Shown: positions 1 through 10,050 of the stretch, one piece after another
How the letters are laid out: the number at the start of each line of letters is the position of its first letter
Position numbering within the stretch: the stretch's first letter is position 1
Position numbers and translations under genes: made by a program
Assembly: GCF_916619195.1 (NCBI RefSeq)
Contig: NZ_CAKAKL010000005.1
Location: 186,001 to 250,000 of the forward strand
DNA: 64,000 bases
Source of the DNA: Inquilinus sp. Marseille-Q2685
GTDB taxonomy: Bacteria > Pseudomonadota > Alphaproteobacteria > DSM-16000 > Inquilinaceae
Direction: 5' to 3'
The notes under the pieces: model-generated
Told to the model about the DNA's origin: nothing
Seen by the model: the letters and a program-made list of their open reading frames with translations, nothing else
Databases searched by the model: none

Positions 1-1440
1 GCCGTCATTGGCGGCCACCACCAGCACGACGATGTCGGTGGTGTTGGCGCCGCGGGCCCGCATCTCGGTGAAGGCGGCGTGGCCCGGCGTGTCGATGAAG
101 GTCACGCGGTCGCCCGACTCCACCTGCACCTGATAGGCGCCGATGTGCTGGGTGATGCCGCCGGCCTCGCCGGACACGACATTGGTGTGGCGCAGCGCGT
201 CGAGCAGCGAGGTCTTGCCGTGGTCGACATGGCCCATGATGGTGACGACCGGGGGCCGCGGCTGCAGCTCCTCCGCCGTATCCTCCTCGCCGCGCAGGCC
301 GATCTCGACGTCGGATTCGGCGACGCGCTTCACCTTGTGGCCGAACTCCGCCACCACCAGCTCGGCGGTGTCGGCGTCGATCGACTGGGTGATGGTGGCC
401 ATCACGCCCATGCGCATCAGCGTCTTGACCACGTCGCCGCCGCGCTCGGCCATGCGGTTGGCCAGCTCCTGCACGGTGATGACCTCGGGGATGATCACCT
501 CGCGGGCGATCTTCTCCTGGTTCTGGCTCTGCATCGCCAAGCGCTCGCGCTCGCGGGCCCGGCGCATCGCCGCCAGGCTGCGGCCGCGGATCTCGCTGCC
601 GTCGTCGCTCAGCGCCTGGACCACGGTCATCTTGCCGGACCGGCGCTTCGGCTCGGACTTGCCGGCACCGGGGGCGCGCTTGGCCGGGCCGGGGACCGGG
701 CCGCGGCCCGGCAGGGCGCCACGGCCGGGCGCACCGCGCCCGCCGCCGCCGCGACGGCGGCCGTCATCCTCGTCGTCGGCCGTGGCCGGGACGCCGCGCA
801 GGCCGGCCGGCTCGGCCGGGGCCCGGGCCGCGGCGGCCTGGCCGGAGCGATCGGCGACCGCCTTGCGGCGGGCGTCCTCGGCGGCGCGCTCCGCGTCGCG
901 GCGCTTCTGCTCTTCCTCGAGCAGGAAACGCTCCTCCTCGGCCTTGCGCTTGGCCTCGCTCTCGATCGCGGCCAGCTCCTCCAGCTCGCGCCGGCGCAGC
1001 GCCTCGGGGTCGAGCGGCGCGGCCGGCTCCGGCGCAGTCTCGACGGCCTCGGGTTCCGGCGCCGGTTCGGGCTCGGCCGGCTCCGGCAGATGCCGGCGGG
1101 CCTCCTCCTCGCGCAGGGCGACCTGCAGGGCGCGCTGCCGCGCTTCGCGCTCGGCCTGCGAGAGCACCCGTCCGCCCAGCATGCCGCCGCCGCCCCCGCG
1201 GGCGCTGCGGCCGGGCTGGCCCTCGGCCGCCCGCCTTGCAGCCGCGCCGCCATCGGCAAGGGCCGTGTTGGTGCCGCCGCGCTGGCGCTTGACCTCGACG
1301 GTCACCGCCTTGGAGCGGCCGTGGCTGAACTGCTGGCGCACCTGGCCTGATGAATCGGCCGGCTTCCCACCGAGGGTGAGCTTGGGCTTCGCACTGCCCA
1401 GCGACAGCGTCTTGCGATCCTGTTCCTTGCTATCCGTCAT
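1..1440 (-). CDS. infB: Translation initiation factor IF-2 (partial, N-terminal 480 residues)
   Basis: GTPase that brings initiator fMet-tRNA to the 30S subunit. The reading frame opens at the ATG at 1440 and runs off the left edge, so only the first 480 residues are present. The N-terminus ([20 protein letters not shown]) is followed by a long Ala/Arg/Glu/Pro-rich linker (about residues 60-280) typical of alphaproteobacterial IF-2. The G domain then shows the P-loop [15 protein letters not shown] (codons near 190-240) and the G3 motif DTPGHAAF (near 85-110). The elongation-factor-like and fMet-tRNA-binding domains lie outside the window. It is the last visible gene of rimP-nusA-ylxR-infB, starting 21 bases after the ylxR stop, and presumably shares the rimP promoter. 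Confidence 0.97.
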   Translation of the reverse strand, partial: MTDSKEQDRKTLSLGSAKPKLTLGGKPADSSGQVRQQFSHGRSKAVTVEVKRQRGGTNTALADGGAAARRAAEGQPGRSARGGGGGMLGGRVLSQAEREARQRALQVALREEEARRHLPEPAEPEPAPEPEAVETAPEPAAPLDPEALRRRELEELAAIESEAKRKAEEERFLLEEEQKRRDAERAAEDARRKAVADRSGQAAAARAPAEPAGLRGVPATADDEDDGRRRGGGGRGAPGRGALPGRGPVPGPAKRAPGAGKSEPKRRSGKMTVVQALSDDGSEIRGRSLAAMRRARERERLAMQSQNQEKIAREVIIPEVITVQELANRMAERGGDVVKTLMRMGVMATITQSIDADTAELVVAEFGHKVKRVAESDVEIGLRGEEDTAEELQPRPPVVTIMGHVDHGKTSLLDALRHTNVVSGEAGGITQHIGAYQVQVESGDRVTFIDTPGHAAFTEMRARGANTTDIVVLVVAANDG

Positions 1441-1461
1441 ATCGTCCAGCGTGATCCGCCG

Positions 1462-2190
1462 CTATCCCTGCACAGAGAAGGCCGGCGCGGCACCCGATGC
1501 CCCGTCGACCACACCACGTCCAGCCGGTCCGACCCGGTCGGCTCGACCACGAATTCCGTCCAGCCGTGCCGCTTCCGCGACCAGCCGCTCCGCCAGCCCG
1601 CCGCGAGCGATCGCAGCGTGTACCATGCGGTCCCGGGCAAAGGCCATCCCGAGCGCGTCGGCGGAGAAGATCTCCACGAGTGCCGGCGCCGGCCGGACCG
1701 CGGCGGCCAAAGCCGCCAGCTTGGCTCGACCATCCGCCGCACCGTCCGATGCCGCCAGCAGCACCGCGGCGCGGCCCTCGGCCAGCCACGCATGCACTTT
1801 CTCATATCCGGCCACCGCCTGTCCCGCCCGGCGTGCCATCCCGATGAGATCGATGCAGCTCTTGTGCAAGAGCGCTTCGACCCGATCGACCAGGTCGTCC
1901 GGGGCGCGGACCGGCCGGCGCGCCGCCTTGGCGAACAGGCCCTTGGCCTGGGCCCGAAGCATGGCCTCGCGCTCGGCGCTCACCCACAGGCCACGGCCCG
2001 GCAGCCGTTCCGCCAGATCGGGCACGACCTGACCGTCGGGGCCGGCGACGAAGCGAATCAGCTCCGCCTTCGGCCGCACGGCGCCGGTCGCGATGCAGCG
2101 CCGCTCGGGCCCTGCGGCCTCGGGCAGGTCTGCGTCCTCAGGGGTGATGGCAGTCGGGTCGCTCAGGCCTTCTCCTCCTCCTCGAACCAA
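1462..2190 (-). CDS. ylxR: YlxR-family RNA-binding protein (DUF448 plus L7Ae-like domain)
   Basis: Probable RNA-binding protein of the nusA-infB operon. An N-terminal DUF448/YlxR domain carries the signature PERRCIATG and GRGLWVS. A C-terminal half beginning near [18 protein letters not shown] resembles the L7Ae/L30e fold often fused in alphaproteobacteria. No ATG precedes the conserved domain. The coordinate given is a TTG lying inside nusA. A CTG at 2166-2164 overlaps the nusA stop as CTGA and sits directly behind GGAGGAGGAGAAG, a far better ribosome-binding site, so the true start may be that CTG. The family is linked to RNA metabolism, but the molecular role is not settled. Confidence 0.9.
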   Translation of the reverse strand: MVRGGGEGLSDPTAITPEDADLPEAAGPERRCIATGAVRPKAELIRFVAGPDGQVVPDLAERLPGRGLWVSAEREAMLRAQAKGLFAKAARRPVRAPDDLVDRVEALLHKSCIDLIGMARRAGQAVAGYEKVHAWLAEGRAAVLLAASDGAADGRAKLAALAAAVRPAPALVEIFSADALGMAFARDRMVHAAIARGGLAERLVAEAARLDGIRGRADRVGPAGRGVVDGASGAAPAFSVQG

Positions 2191-3653
2191 TGGGCCCGCG
2201 CCTGCATGATCAGGGCGTTGGCATCGTCGAGGGAAATCGTCTTCTCACCGAGGATCTCGACCAGCTCGTCGCCGGCCAGATCCGCCAAATCGTCCAGGGT
2301 CTTGACCCCGCTTTCGCCCAGCTTGACCAGGATCGCCGGGGTCAGCACCTCCAGCGCCGCCAGGTCGTCGGCCACACCGAGCTCCTTATACCGCTCGGTC
2401 AGCTGGCGGTCGCGCTCCTCGAGCCAGCGCAGCGCGCGCTCCTGCAGCTCGCCGGCCACGCCCTCGTCGAAGCCCTCGATCTCCGCCAGCTCCTCGAGCG
2501 GCGTGTAGGCGATCTCCTCGACCTGACGGAAGCCTTCGGCCACCAGGAGATGGGCGATGACGTCGTCGACGTCCAGGGCCTCCATGAACAATTCGCTGCG
2601 CTGCCGGGTCTCTTCCTGGCGACGCTCGCTCTCCTCGGCCTCGGTCAGGATGTCGATGTCCCAGCCGGTCAGCATCGAGGCGAGGCGGACGTTCTGGCCG
2701 CGGCGGCCGATCGCCAGCGACAGCTGGTCGTCCGGCACCACCACCTCGATCCGGTTCTGGGTGTCGTCGAGCACCACCTTGGCCACCTCGGCCGGGGCCA
2801 GCGCGTTGACCACGAAGGTGGCGGCGTCCGAGGACCAGGGGATGATGTCGATCTTCTCGCCCTGCAGCTCGCCCACCACGGCCTGGACGCGGCTGCCGCG
2901 CATGCCGACGCAGGCGCCGACCGGATCGATCGAGCTGTCCTTGGAGATCACCGCGATCTTGGCGCGGCTGCCCGGGTCGCGGGCCACGGCCTTGATCTCG
3001 ATGATGCCGTCATAGATCTCCGGCACCTCCATCGCGAACAGCTTGGCCATGAACTGCCCGTGGGTGCGGGACAGGAAGATCTGCGGCCCGCGCGGCTCCT
3101 CGCGCACGTCGTAGATGTAAGCGCGGACGCGGTCGCCCACCTTGAAATGCTCGCGCGGCAGCAGCTCGTCCCGGCGGATGACGCCTTCGGCCCGGCCCAG
3201 GTCGACCGTGACGTTGCCGTATTCGACGCGCTTGACCGAGCCGTTGACGATCTCGTCGACCCGGTCCTTGTATTCCTCGAACTGGCGGTGGCGCTCGGCC
3301 TCGCGCACCTTCTGCACGATCACCTGCTTCGCCGTCTGGGCGGCGATGCGGCCGAAGTCGATCGGCGGCAGGTCGTCGATAACGAAGTCGCCGACCTTCA
3401 GATGCGGCCAGCGCTTGGCGGCATCCTTGGCGTCCAGCTGGGTGGCCTCGTCCTCGACCGCCTCGACGATCTGGCGGTAGCGGCGCAGCTCGATATCGCC
3501 CGACTTGCGGTTGATATGGGCGCGGATGTCATGCTCGTGGCCGTATTTGGAGCGGCCGGCCTTCTGGATGGCCTGCTCCATCGCGGTCAGCACCTCGTCG
3601 CGATCGATGCTCTTCTCGCGGGCCACGACATCGGCAACGTGCAGCAGTTCCAT
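2163..3653 (-). CDS. nusA: Transcription termination/antitermination factor NusA
   Basis: Binds RNA polymerase and nascent RNA, and controls pausing, intrinsic termination and antitermination. The 496-residue protein has the N-terminal polymerase-binding domain ([20 protein letters not shown]), an S1 domain (about 135-200, [14 protein letters not shown]), and two KH domains ([18 protein letters not shown] and [14 protein letters not shown]). The C-terminal acidic region holds helix-hairpin-helix-like repeats ([21 protein letters not shown]). It starts 14 bases after the rimP stop and its 3' end overlaps the start of ylxR. Because an intrinsic terminator lies in the operon leader upstream of rimP, NusA may influence its own synthesis; this is inference. 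Confidence 0.98.
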   Translation of the reverse strand: MELLHVADVVAREKSIDRDEVLTAMEQAIQKAGRSKYGHEHDIRAHINRKSGDIELRRYRQIVEAVEDEATQLDAKDAAKRWPHLKVGDFVIDDLPPIDFGRIAAQTAKQVIVQKVREAERHRQFEEYKDRVDEIVNGSVKRVEYGNVTVDLGRAEGVIRRDELLPREHFKVGDRVRAYIYDVREEPRGPQIFLSRTHGQFMAKLFAMEVPEIYDGIIEIKAVARDPGSRAKIAVISKDSSIDPVGACVGMRGSRVQAVVGELQGEKIDIIPWSSDAATFVVNALAPAEVAKVVLDDTQNRIEVVVPDDQLSLAIGRRGQNVRLASMLTGWDIDILTEAEESERRQEETRQRSELFMEALDVDDVIAHLLVAEGFRQVEEIAYTPLEELAEIEGFDEGVAGELQERALRWLEERDRQLTERYKELGVADDLAALEVLTPAILVKLGESGVKTLDDLADLAGDELVEILGEKTISLDDANALIMQARAHWFEEEEKA

Positions 3654-3667
3654 AGCCTTGGTCGTTC

Positions 3668-4249
3668 CTATGCGTCTTGGGCGTCGGCCTGGGGGGTGTC
3701 GGGCTGCGGGGCGGCGGCTGCGGCCGCCGCCTCGGCCTGCTCGACCTCTGCGGCGGCGGCTTCGATCAGGGCGTCGGTGAGGATCAGCTTCGCCCGCTGG
3801 ATCTCGGCGAAGGGCAGCCGCACCGGCTCCTCCCCGATCTCCTCGGACCGCAGCAGCACCGTCTCGCCCTCGATCCCGGCCAGGACACCGCGGAAGCGCT
3901 TGCGGCCGTCGACCGGGACTCGCGTCTCGAGCCGCGCCTCGTGGCCGAGGAAGCGCTCGTAATCGGCGGGCCGGGTCAGCGGGCGGTCGATGCCGGGGGA
4001 GGAGACCTCGAGCGTGTAGGCCGTCGGGATCGGATCCTCGACATCGAGGATCGCCGACACCGCGCGGCTGATCTCGGCGCAGTCGTCCACGGTCATGCCG
4101 CGGCGGTCGATCCGCTCGGCCATGATCTGCAGCTGCGGCCGGTGCTCGCCACCGGTCATGAGGACGCGCACGACCTCATAGCCCATCGCCTCCAGCGACG
4201 GCGCCACGATCGCGCGCACCTGATCCACTTGCGTCATCCTCTCCGGCAT
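3668..4249 (-). CDS. rimP: Ribosome maturation factor RimP
   Basis: Needed for maturation of the 30S ribosomal subunit. Family hallmarks are the N-terminal alpha/beta domain (VRAIVAPSLEAMGYEVVRV), the motif YTLEVSSPGIDRPL, and a C-terminal SH3-like barrel (RKRFRGVLAGIEGETVLL). The last 40 residues form an Ala/Gln/Glu-rich acidic tail (AAAAAAAPQPDTPQ) beyond the usual fold, bringing the length to 193 residues. An alternative ATG at 4237 would give MTQVDQV, but the purine stretch before it is too close to act as a normal ribosome-binding site. First gene of rimP-nusA-ylxR-infB, expressed from a promoter near 4370-4397 through a leader containing a terminator. Confidence 0.96.
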   Translation of the reverse strand: MPERMTQVDQVRAIVAPSLEAMGYEVVRVLMTGGEHRPQLQIMAERIDRRGMTVDDCAEISRAVSAILDVEDPIPTAYTLEVSSPGIDRPLTRPADYERFLGHEARLETRVPVDGRKRFRGVLAGIEGETVLLRSEEIGEEPVRLPFAEIQRAKLILTDALIEAAAAEVEQAEAAAAAAAPQPDTPQADAQDA

Positions 4250-4288
4250 TCCCCGCGTCCAGAGCCTTGGAAAGCCGTCACCACAACG

Positions 4289-4312
4289 AAAAAAGGCGGG
4301 CCGCAGCCCACC
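4289..4312 (-). terminator. Intrinsic terminator (attenuator candidate) in the rimP leader
   Basis: On the minus strand a 7-bp stem GGTGGGC / GCCCGCC (one G-U pair, loop TGCG) is followed directly by six T residues. It lies 39 bases upstream of the rimP start codon and points the same way, so transcripts from the upstream promoter must read through it. No gene lies between promoter and hairpin, which makes attenuation more likely than termination of another gene. Confidence 0.75.
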
Positions 4313-4320
4313 CTCTCAAT

Positions 4321-4356
4321 CGTTTGACCGAACCATAGTCAAGTCAAACGCTATGG
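4321..4356 (-). promoter_or_regulatory. Interleaved complementary segments in the rimP-nusA leader
   Basis: Reading the minus strand 5' to 3' there are four segments: CCATAG (4356-4351), CGTTTGAC (4350-4343), CTATGG (4338-4333) and GTCAAACG (4328-4321). The first pairs perfectly with the third and the second with the fourth, an a-b-a'-b' order. These are either a pseudoknot or two mutually exclusive hairpins, placed just before the leader terminator. With no base between segments a and b, mutually exclusive pairing is sterically easier than a full pseudoknot. Confidence 0.65.
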
Positions 4357-4369
4357 GTAACTGCGCTGA

Positions 4370-4397
4370 TATATAGCCATCCGCCAGCGATACGCAA
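4370..4397 (-). promoter_or_regulatory. Predicted promoter of rimP-nusA-ylxR-infB
   Basis: On the minus strand TTGCGT (4397-4392) and TATATA (4375-4370) are separated by 16 bases, a good sigma70-type match. Transcription would start near 4363, giving a leader of about 114 bases before rimP that includes the alternative helices and terminator. Confidence 0.6.
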
Positions 4398-4515
4398 CCT
4401 GATTCGCCCTCGATGGCCGCGGTGCGATTCGGCGCGGCTGCCGCGGCGTGCCGGGCAGACCTCTGCCGCCCGGCCCGAATCGATCGTTGACAGGGTCCGG
4501 TCTTTCGCGTCAGGC

Positions 4516-4540
4516 TTAGTTCGTCAACCTGCCGAACAAA
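4516..4540 (+). promoter_or_regulatory. Candidate ROK operator overlapping the start codon
   Basis: TTAGTTCG and CGAACAAA form an inverted repeat (7 of 8 positions matching) around a 9-base spacer, ending on the first base of the ROK gene. A TTGACA at 4487-4492 upstream is a plausible -35 element, although no strong -10 is visible. The position suits autorepression by the ROK protein; the binding partner is inferred. Confidence 0.45.
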
Positions 4541-5769
4541 TGGGGACGATGCAACGCCTCGACAACCCCGTGCCGCTGACGCGCCAGCTCAGCCTCCGCG
4601 CCGTGATGGAGACGGTCCTTCATCGCGGGCCGATCTCGCGCTCCCAGATCGCGCGGGAGACGGGGCTGTCGAAGCAGACGATCTCCGAGGTCATGCGGGT
4701 GCTGGAGGAGGCGGGCTGGGTGCGCGAGACCGGCCGGACACACGGGGCGATCGGCCGTGCCGCGGTGACCTACGAGGTCCGGCCCGACGCCGCCTTCGTC
4801 CTCGGCATCGATCTCGGCGGCAGCAAGGTGGCCGTCGCCCTGGCCGACCTGGCCTGCAGCATCGTCGACGAGGTGGTGGAGCCCACCGACCTCTCCGGCG
4901 GCCAGGCCATCCTGGCCCAGATCGTGGCGCTGCGGGACCGGCTGGTCGCCCGCAGCGGCATCGATTCCGGCCGCATCAAGGTCGCGGTGCTGGGCAGCCC
5001 CGGCGTGCTCGACCCGGCTTCCGGCGCGATCCGCCTCGCCCCCAACATCCCGGATTTCGACGGCTTCGACGTGCGCGGCGCGCTGGAGGCGGCGCTGGGC
5101 TGTCCGGTCCGGATCGAGAACGACGTCAATCTCGGCGTCATCGGCGAGCATTGGCAGGGCCGCGGCCGGGACGCCGCCACCCTGGTGTTCATGGCGATCG
5201 GCACCGGCATCGGCGCCGGGGTTCTGGTCGACGGCAAGCTGCTGCGCGGCGCCCGCGGCGCGGCGGGCGAGGTTTCCTACCTGCCGCTCGGCGGCGACCC
5301 CTTCGATCCGGAGCTGCGGGCCAAGGGCGTGTTCGAGGCCGCCGCGGCCGCCGGCGGCATCGTCGCCCGGTACGAGGCGGCGGGCGGGGAGGCCGGGCTG
5401 TCGGTGCGCGACATCTTCGATCGCGCCGCCGCCGGCGAGGCCCCGGCCCGGGACGCGCTGGCGGAGACGGCGCGCCTCCTGGCCCTCGCCATCGCCGCGA
5501 TCTGCGCCGTGGTCGATCCGGAGCGGGTGGTGCTGGGCGGCAGCATCGGCATCCGGCCCGAGATGCGGGACCTGATCGAGCCGGCGCTGCAGCGCTGCCT
5601 GATCGAGCCGCCGCCGGTCGAATGCAGCAGCCTGGGCAATCGCGCCACGCTGATCGGGGCGCTCGCGGTCGGGCTGAACCGGCTGCACAACGCGCTGTTC
5701 GGCGCCCATGACCTGCCGGGCGAGCTGCCGCTGCCCGTCACCCTGAGGATGCTGACCGATGCCGCCTGA
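4540..5769 (+). CDS. ROK-family transcriptional regulator
   Basis: A 409-residue repressor-type ROK protein: N-terminal winged helix (SRSQIARETGLSKQTISEVMRVLEEAGW, about 33-65), then a sugar-kinase-like domain with the ATP-binding motif LGIDLGGSKVAVA and the ENDVN motif. The usual zinc motif C-x-C-G-x2-G-C-x-E is missing; after AAGEVSYLPLGG there are no cysteines, so it is a divergent ROK member that may have lost metal binding. It heads a plus-strand operon and its stop overlaps the next start by 11 bases, so it most likely controls this transport and glycosidase operon in response to the imported sugar. A second ATG at 4549 is possible. Confidence 0.9.
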   Translation: MGTMQRLDNPVPLTRQLSLRAVMETVLHRGPISRSQIARETGLSKQTISEVMRVLEEAGWVRETGRTHGAIGRAAVTYEVRPDAAFVLGIDLGGSKVAVALADLACSIVDEVVEPTDLSGGQAILAQIVALRDRLVARSGIDSGRIKVAVLGSPGVLDPASGAIRLAPNIPDFDGFDVRGALEAALGCPVRIENDVNLGVIGEHWQGRGRDAATLVFMAIGTGIGAGVLVDGKLLRGARGAAGEVSYLPLGGDPFDPELRAKGVFEAAAAAGGIVARYEAAGGEAGLSVRDIFDRAAAGEAPARDALAETARLLALAIAAICAVVDPERVVLGGSIGIRPEMRDLIEPALQRCLIEPPPVECSSLGNRATLIGALAVGLNRLHNALFGAHDLPGELPLPVTLRMLTDAA

Positions 5770-7141
5770 CCCCACCCCCGGCACCGTCGCGATCGTCCCG
5801 CCCGAGGCCGGCAACGACCTGACCGAGGCGATCCGCGCCGCCATCGCCGCGGCCCATGCCCGGGGCGGCGGCGTGGTGACGGTGCCGGCGGGCGACTGGA
5901 CCAGCGGCGGGCTGCGCCTGCTCGACGGGGTGCGGCTGCATCTGCCGGCGGGTGCCCGACTGGCGGCGGCGCCGGGCTGGGACCGCTATGCCGGGACCGC
6001 GGTCGACAGCATCGCCGAGGAGTCCGACCGGGCCTTCATCGCGGCTTCGGGCGCCCGCGACATCGGCATCGGCGGCCATGGCGTCCTGATCGGCGACAGC
6101 CGGCACTGGCGCGTCCCCGGGGCCGGCAGCCTGGGGACACATGTGCCGGTCGAGCGCCGGCCGCGCATGGTGGTGTTCGAGGATTGCGAGCGGGTCGAGA
6201 TCGCCGATATCGGCATCGAGGATTCGCCGATGTGGACGATCCACCTGGCCGGCTGCCGCCGGGCGGTGGTGCGCAATGTCGAGATCCGCAACGACAAGCG
6301 CATGCCCAACACCGACGGGATCAACCTCGACGGCTGCGCCGATGCCCGGATCGAGGGCTGCTTCATCAGCGCCGCGGATGACGGCATCTGCCTGAAGACG
6401 ACGCGCCGCGATCCCGCCCGGCTGCGCCCCTGCGAGCGGATCGTGGTCACCGGCTGCGTGATCGAGAGCGAGAGCTGCGCGCTGAAGATCGGCACCGAGA
6501 CCTGGGCCGACATCCGCGACGTGGTCTTCGCCGACTGCGTGGTCGCCGCCTCGAACCGGGCGTTCGGCATCTTCTCGCGCGACGGCGGGGTGATCGAGCG
6601 CATCCGCGTGAGCGGGGTGACGGTGGACTGCCACCAGACGCCGGAGGGCTTCTGGGGCTGCGGCGAGCCGGTGACGATCACCATCGCCCGCCGCCATCCC
6701 GGGGTCGAGCCAGGCGCGGTGCGAGACGTGGTCGTCGACGGCCTGTCCGGGCGGGCCGAAGGCGCCGTGGTGCTGGTCGGCCTGCCGGACCGGCCGGTCG
6801 GCCCGGTCACCCTCGCCGATATCGACCTGCGGCAGGTGGTGGGGCGGCTGGACCCGGTCGGGCACTACGACCTGCGCCCGACCACCGCCGACCTTGCGCC
6901 CGAGCCAGGGCAGGAGGGCCGCAAGAATGCCTGGGTGCGCGGCGCCGATGGGAAGATCGTCGGGCTGGTGCCCTATGAGGGCGGCATGCCGGCGCTCTAC
7001 GCGCGGCATGTCGACGATCTCGGCCTGGCCCAGCTGCGGCTGCGGCGGCCGACGCTGCTGCCGCCCGGCTGGAACCGGGCGGCGATGGTGCTGCGGCACG
7101 TGACCATCACCCCCGACCTGGCCCCTGACAGCCGGAGCTGA
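5759..7141 (+). CDS. GH28-family (polygalacturonase-like) glycoside hydrolase, cytoplasmic
   Basis: Right-handed beta-helix glycosidase of family GH28, which hydrolyses alpha-linked galacturonic acid or related bonds. The NTDG motif (residues 184-187) and the catalytic Asp pair in AADDG (207-208) are present. The GHG motif expected next is replaced by the region CALKIGTETWAD, a variation seen in divergent GH28 groups. There is no signal peptide, so it should act inside the cell on imported oligosaccharides instead of on polymeric pectin. It overlaps the ROK gene and precedes the transporter ATPase by 4 bases. The exact substrate cannot be read from the sequence. Confidence 0.88.
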   Translation: MPPDPTPGTVAIVPPEAGNDLTEAIRAAIAAAHARGGGVVTVPAGDWTSGGLRLLDGVRLHLPAGARLAAAPGWDRYAGTAVDSIAEESDRAFIAASGARDIGIGGHGVLIGDSRHWRVPGAGSLGTHVPVERRPRMVVFEDCERVEIADIGIEDSPMWTIHLAGCRRAVVRNVEIRNDKRMPNTDGINLDGCADARIEGCFISAADDGICLKTTRRDPARLRPCERIVVTGCVIESESCALKIGTETWADIRDVVFADCVVAASNRAFGIFSRDGGVIERIRVSGVTVDCHQTPEGFWGCGEPVTITIARRHPGVEPGAVRDVVVDGLSGRAEGAVVLVGLPDRPVGPVTLADIDLRQVVGRLDPVGHYDLRPTTADLAPEPGQEGRKNAWVRGADGKIVGLVPYEGGMPALYARHVDDLGLAQLRLRRPTLLPPGWNRAAMVLRHVTITPDLAPDSRS

Positions 7142-7145
7142 CGGA

Positions 7146-8242
<1,097 letters not shown>

Positions 8243-8246
<4 letters not shown>

Positions 8247-10024
8247 TCATGGTCGCCGCTGAGCTCGACCGTCCGGCCGCCCCGCTCTCGCCGCTCGCCA
8301 GCGGCCTGCTGCGGGCCGAAACGTCAGTGCATCTGCCCTTCATGGCACCGCGGCTGCAGGGCGACCTGCTGCCCGACGGTCGGCTCAGCCTCTCGATCTG
8401 GGGCGCCGGCCATCTCGCCACGCTGTCGCTCGGCGCGCTGCCCGGGCCGGTGATCTACGGTCCGAACCGGGCGGAGGGGGCCGGCTGGTCGCTGCATGTG
8501 GCGCAGAGCGCGCCGGCGCTGCTGCTGCGCGGCGTGCCCGACGCGGCACGGGTGACGCCGGCGCCGCGCTGCGCCTGGTGGCACCGCGATGCCGGCCGGC
8601 CGGGGACGGTCCGGCGCGAGGACGGGCGCCGCATCGTCGACCTGCCCTGGGGCTGCGTGGTGCTGCAGCCGCGCGGCGGCGACCTGGTCGTCGCCGCCGG
8701 CGCCGACCGGGCGGAGGCCGAGGCGGCGCTGGCGCTGCCGGCCGCGGCGATCATGGCCGAGGCCGAGGCCCATATCCGCGCCGCCGACCGCCTGCCGACG
8801 GCCGATCCGGTGCTGCGCAGCATGGTGCAGCAGGGGGCGCATGCGGCGCTGTCCAGCATCCGCCGCGACCCGGCCGGGCGCTTCGCCGGCCTCGCCGCCG
8901 GCCAGGCCTATTCCGCCCCGGCCCGGACCTATTACCGCGACGGCTACTGGACGGTGCAGCCGCTGCTGGCCCTGGCGCCGGAGGCGGTGCGGGACGAGAT
9001 CGACATGCTCGCGGCCGGGATCCAGCCCGACGGGGAGGCTCCGAGCGCCGTGATCCTGTCCGGCCCGCAGCAATCGGCGGCCTGGGAGGTGTTCCGGCGC
9101 ACCGACCCCTTCATCTCGAAGGAGCATCTGCGGCCGGGCGACTGGTGGAGCGACCATTTCGACAGCCCGCTGGTCTTCATCCTGATGATCGCCGACTATG
9201 TCCGCGCCACCGGCGACGCCGGCCCGGCGGAGCGGCACTGGCCGATGATCCGTACGATCTATACCCGTTATCGCGGCTTCGACGCGGCCGGCGACGGGCT
9301 GCCGGTGAAGCCGAACCACGAGCGCGACTGGGCCGACAACGTCTACCGCCAGGGGCTGGTCGCCTATGACCTCGGCCTGTGGGTCGGCGCGCTCGACGCC
9401 ATCGCCGGGCTGGGCCACGACCGGGACCCGAATCTCGCCGCCGAGGCGGCGGAGATCGCAGCCCGGGCGCGCGAGGCGATCGACCGACGGCTGTGGCTGG
9501 CGGACCGCGGCTGGTACGCCGAATACCGCAACGACGACGGCTTCACCGAGGACCACCTCGCCATCGACAGCCTGACCCTGCTGCGCGCCGACGCGCTGCC
9601 GCCGGACCGGGCCGAGGCGACGCTGAAGGCGATGCAGCGCCGGCTGTACAGCGGCGCCAATGCCGACCAGCCCTATGGCGATTGGGGCGTGCTCTGCGCC
9701 TTCCCGCCCTACAAGCGGCGGCGCGACACCCGGGGCAAATCGGCCTTCGCCTTCCGCTACCACAACGGCTCCGACTGGCCCTACTGGGACGGCGTGCTGG
9801 CGCGCGAGCTGCTGCGCCGCGGCCTGCCGGGCTGGCGCTACCCGCTGCTGCGCTGGTGGGAGAGCTGCCTGGAGAACGGCTGGCTCGGCGCCGTCGAATA
9901 TTTCAGCCCGCCCTTCGGCCGCGGCTCGCTGCTGCAGGGCTGGAGCGGCGTTCCCGCCGGGGTGGCGCTGGAATTCGCATCGCAGGTCCTCGCCGGGCAG
10001 GCGGGGACTCACCAAAGGCCGTGA
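8243..10024 (+). CDS. Six-hairpin (alpha/alpha)6-barrel glycosidase-like protein
   Basis: Large cytoplasmic protein (593 residues) with an N-terminal beta-rich domain (about 1-170) and a C-terminal alpha/alpha-barrel. Features of MGH1/GH63/amylo-alpha-1,6-glucosidase-type enzymes are YYRDGYW (about residue 229), KPNHERDWADN, a bipartite acidic set, and YHNGSDWPYWDG near the end. Candidate catalytic acids are the Asp in RDGYW and in ERDWAD. There is no signal peptide. The gene starts at a GTG overlapping the ATPase stop (GTGA); an ATG two codons on is also possible. In this operon it probably acts on the same imported oligosaccharide as the GH28 enzyme. Family-level placement is moderate and the substrate unknown. 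Confidence 0.72.
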
Positions 10025-10050
10025 ACCGGCCGCAACGGGAGGCCATCGAC

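Noticed and set aside
79-2508. Long plus-strand frames across infB and ylxR
   Set aside because: They are antisense shadows produced by high GC; the minus strand encodes clear IF-2 and YlxR motifs.
2190-3962. 590-codon plus-strand frame opposite nusA and rimP
   Set aside because: Composition (His/Leu/Asp-rich with no motifs) is typical of the complement of GC-rich genes; NusA and RimP domains occupy the other strand.
9379-10050. Upstream extension of the sugar-binding protein
   Set aside because: It overlaps the six-hairpin glycosidase gene in another frame and would bury the signal peptide.
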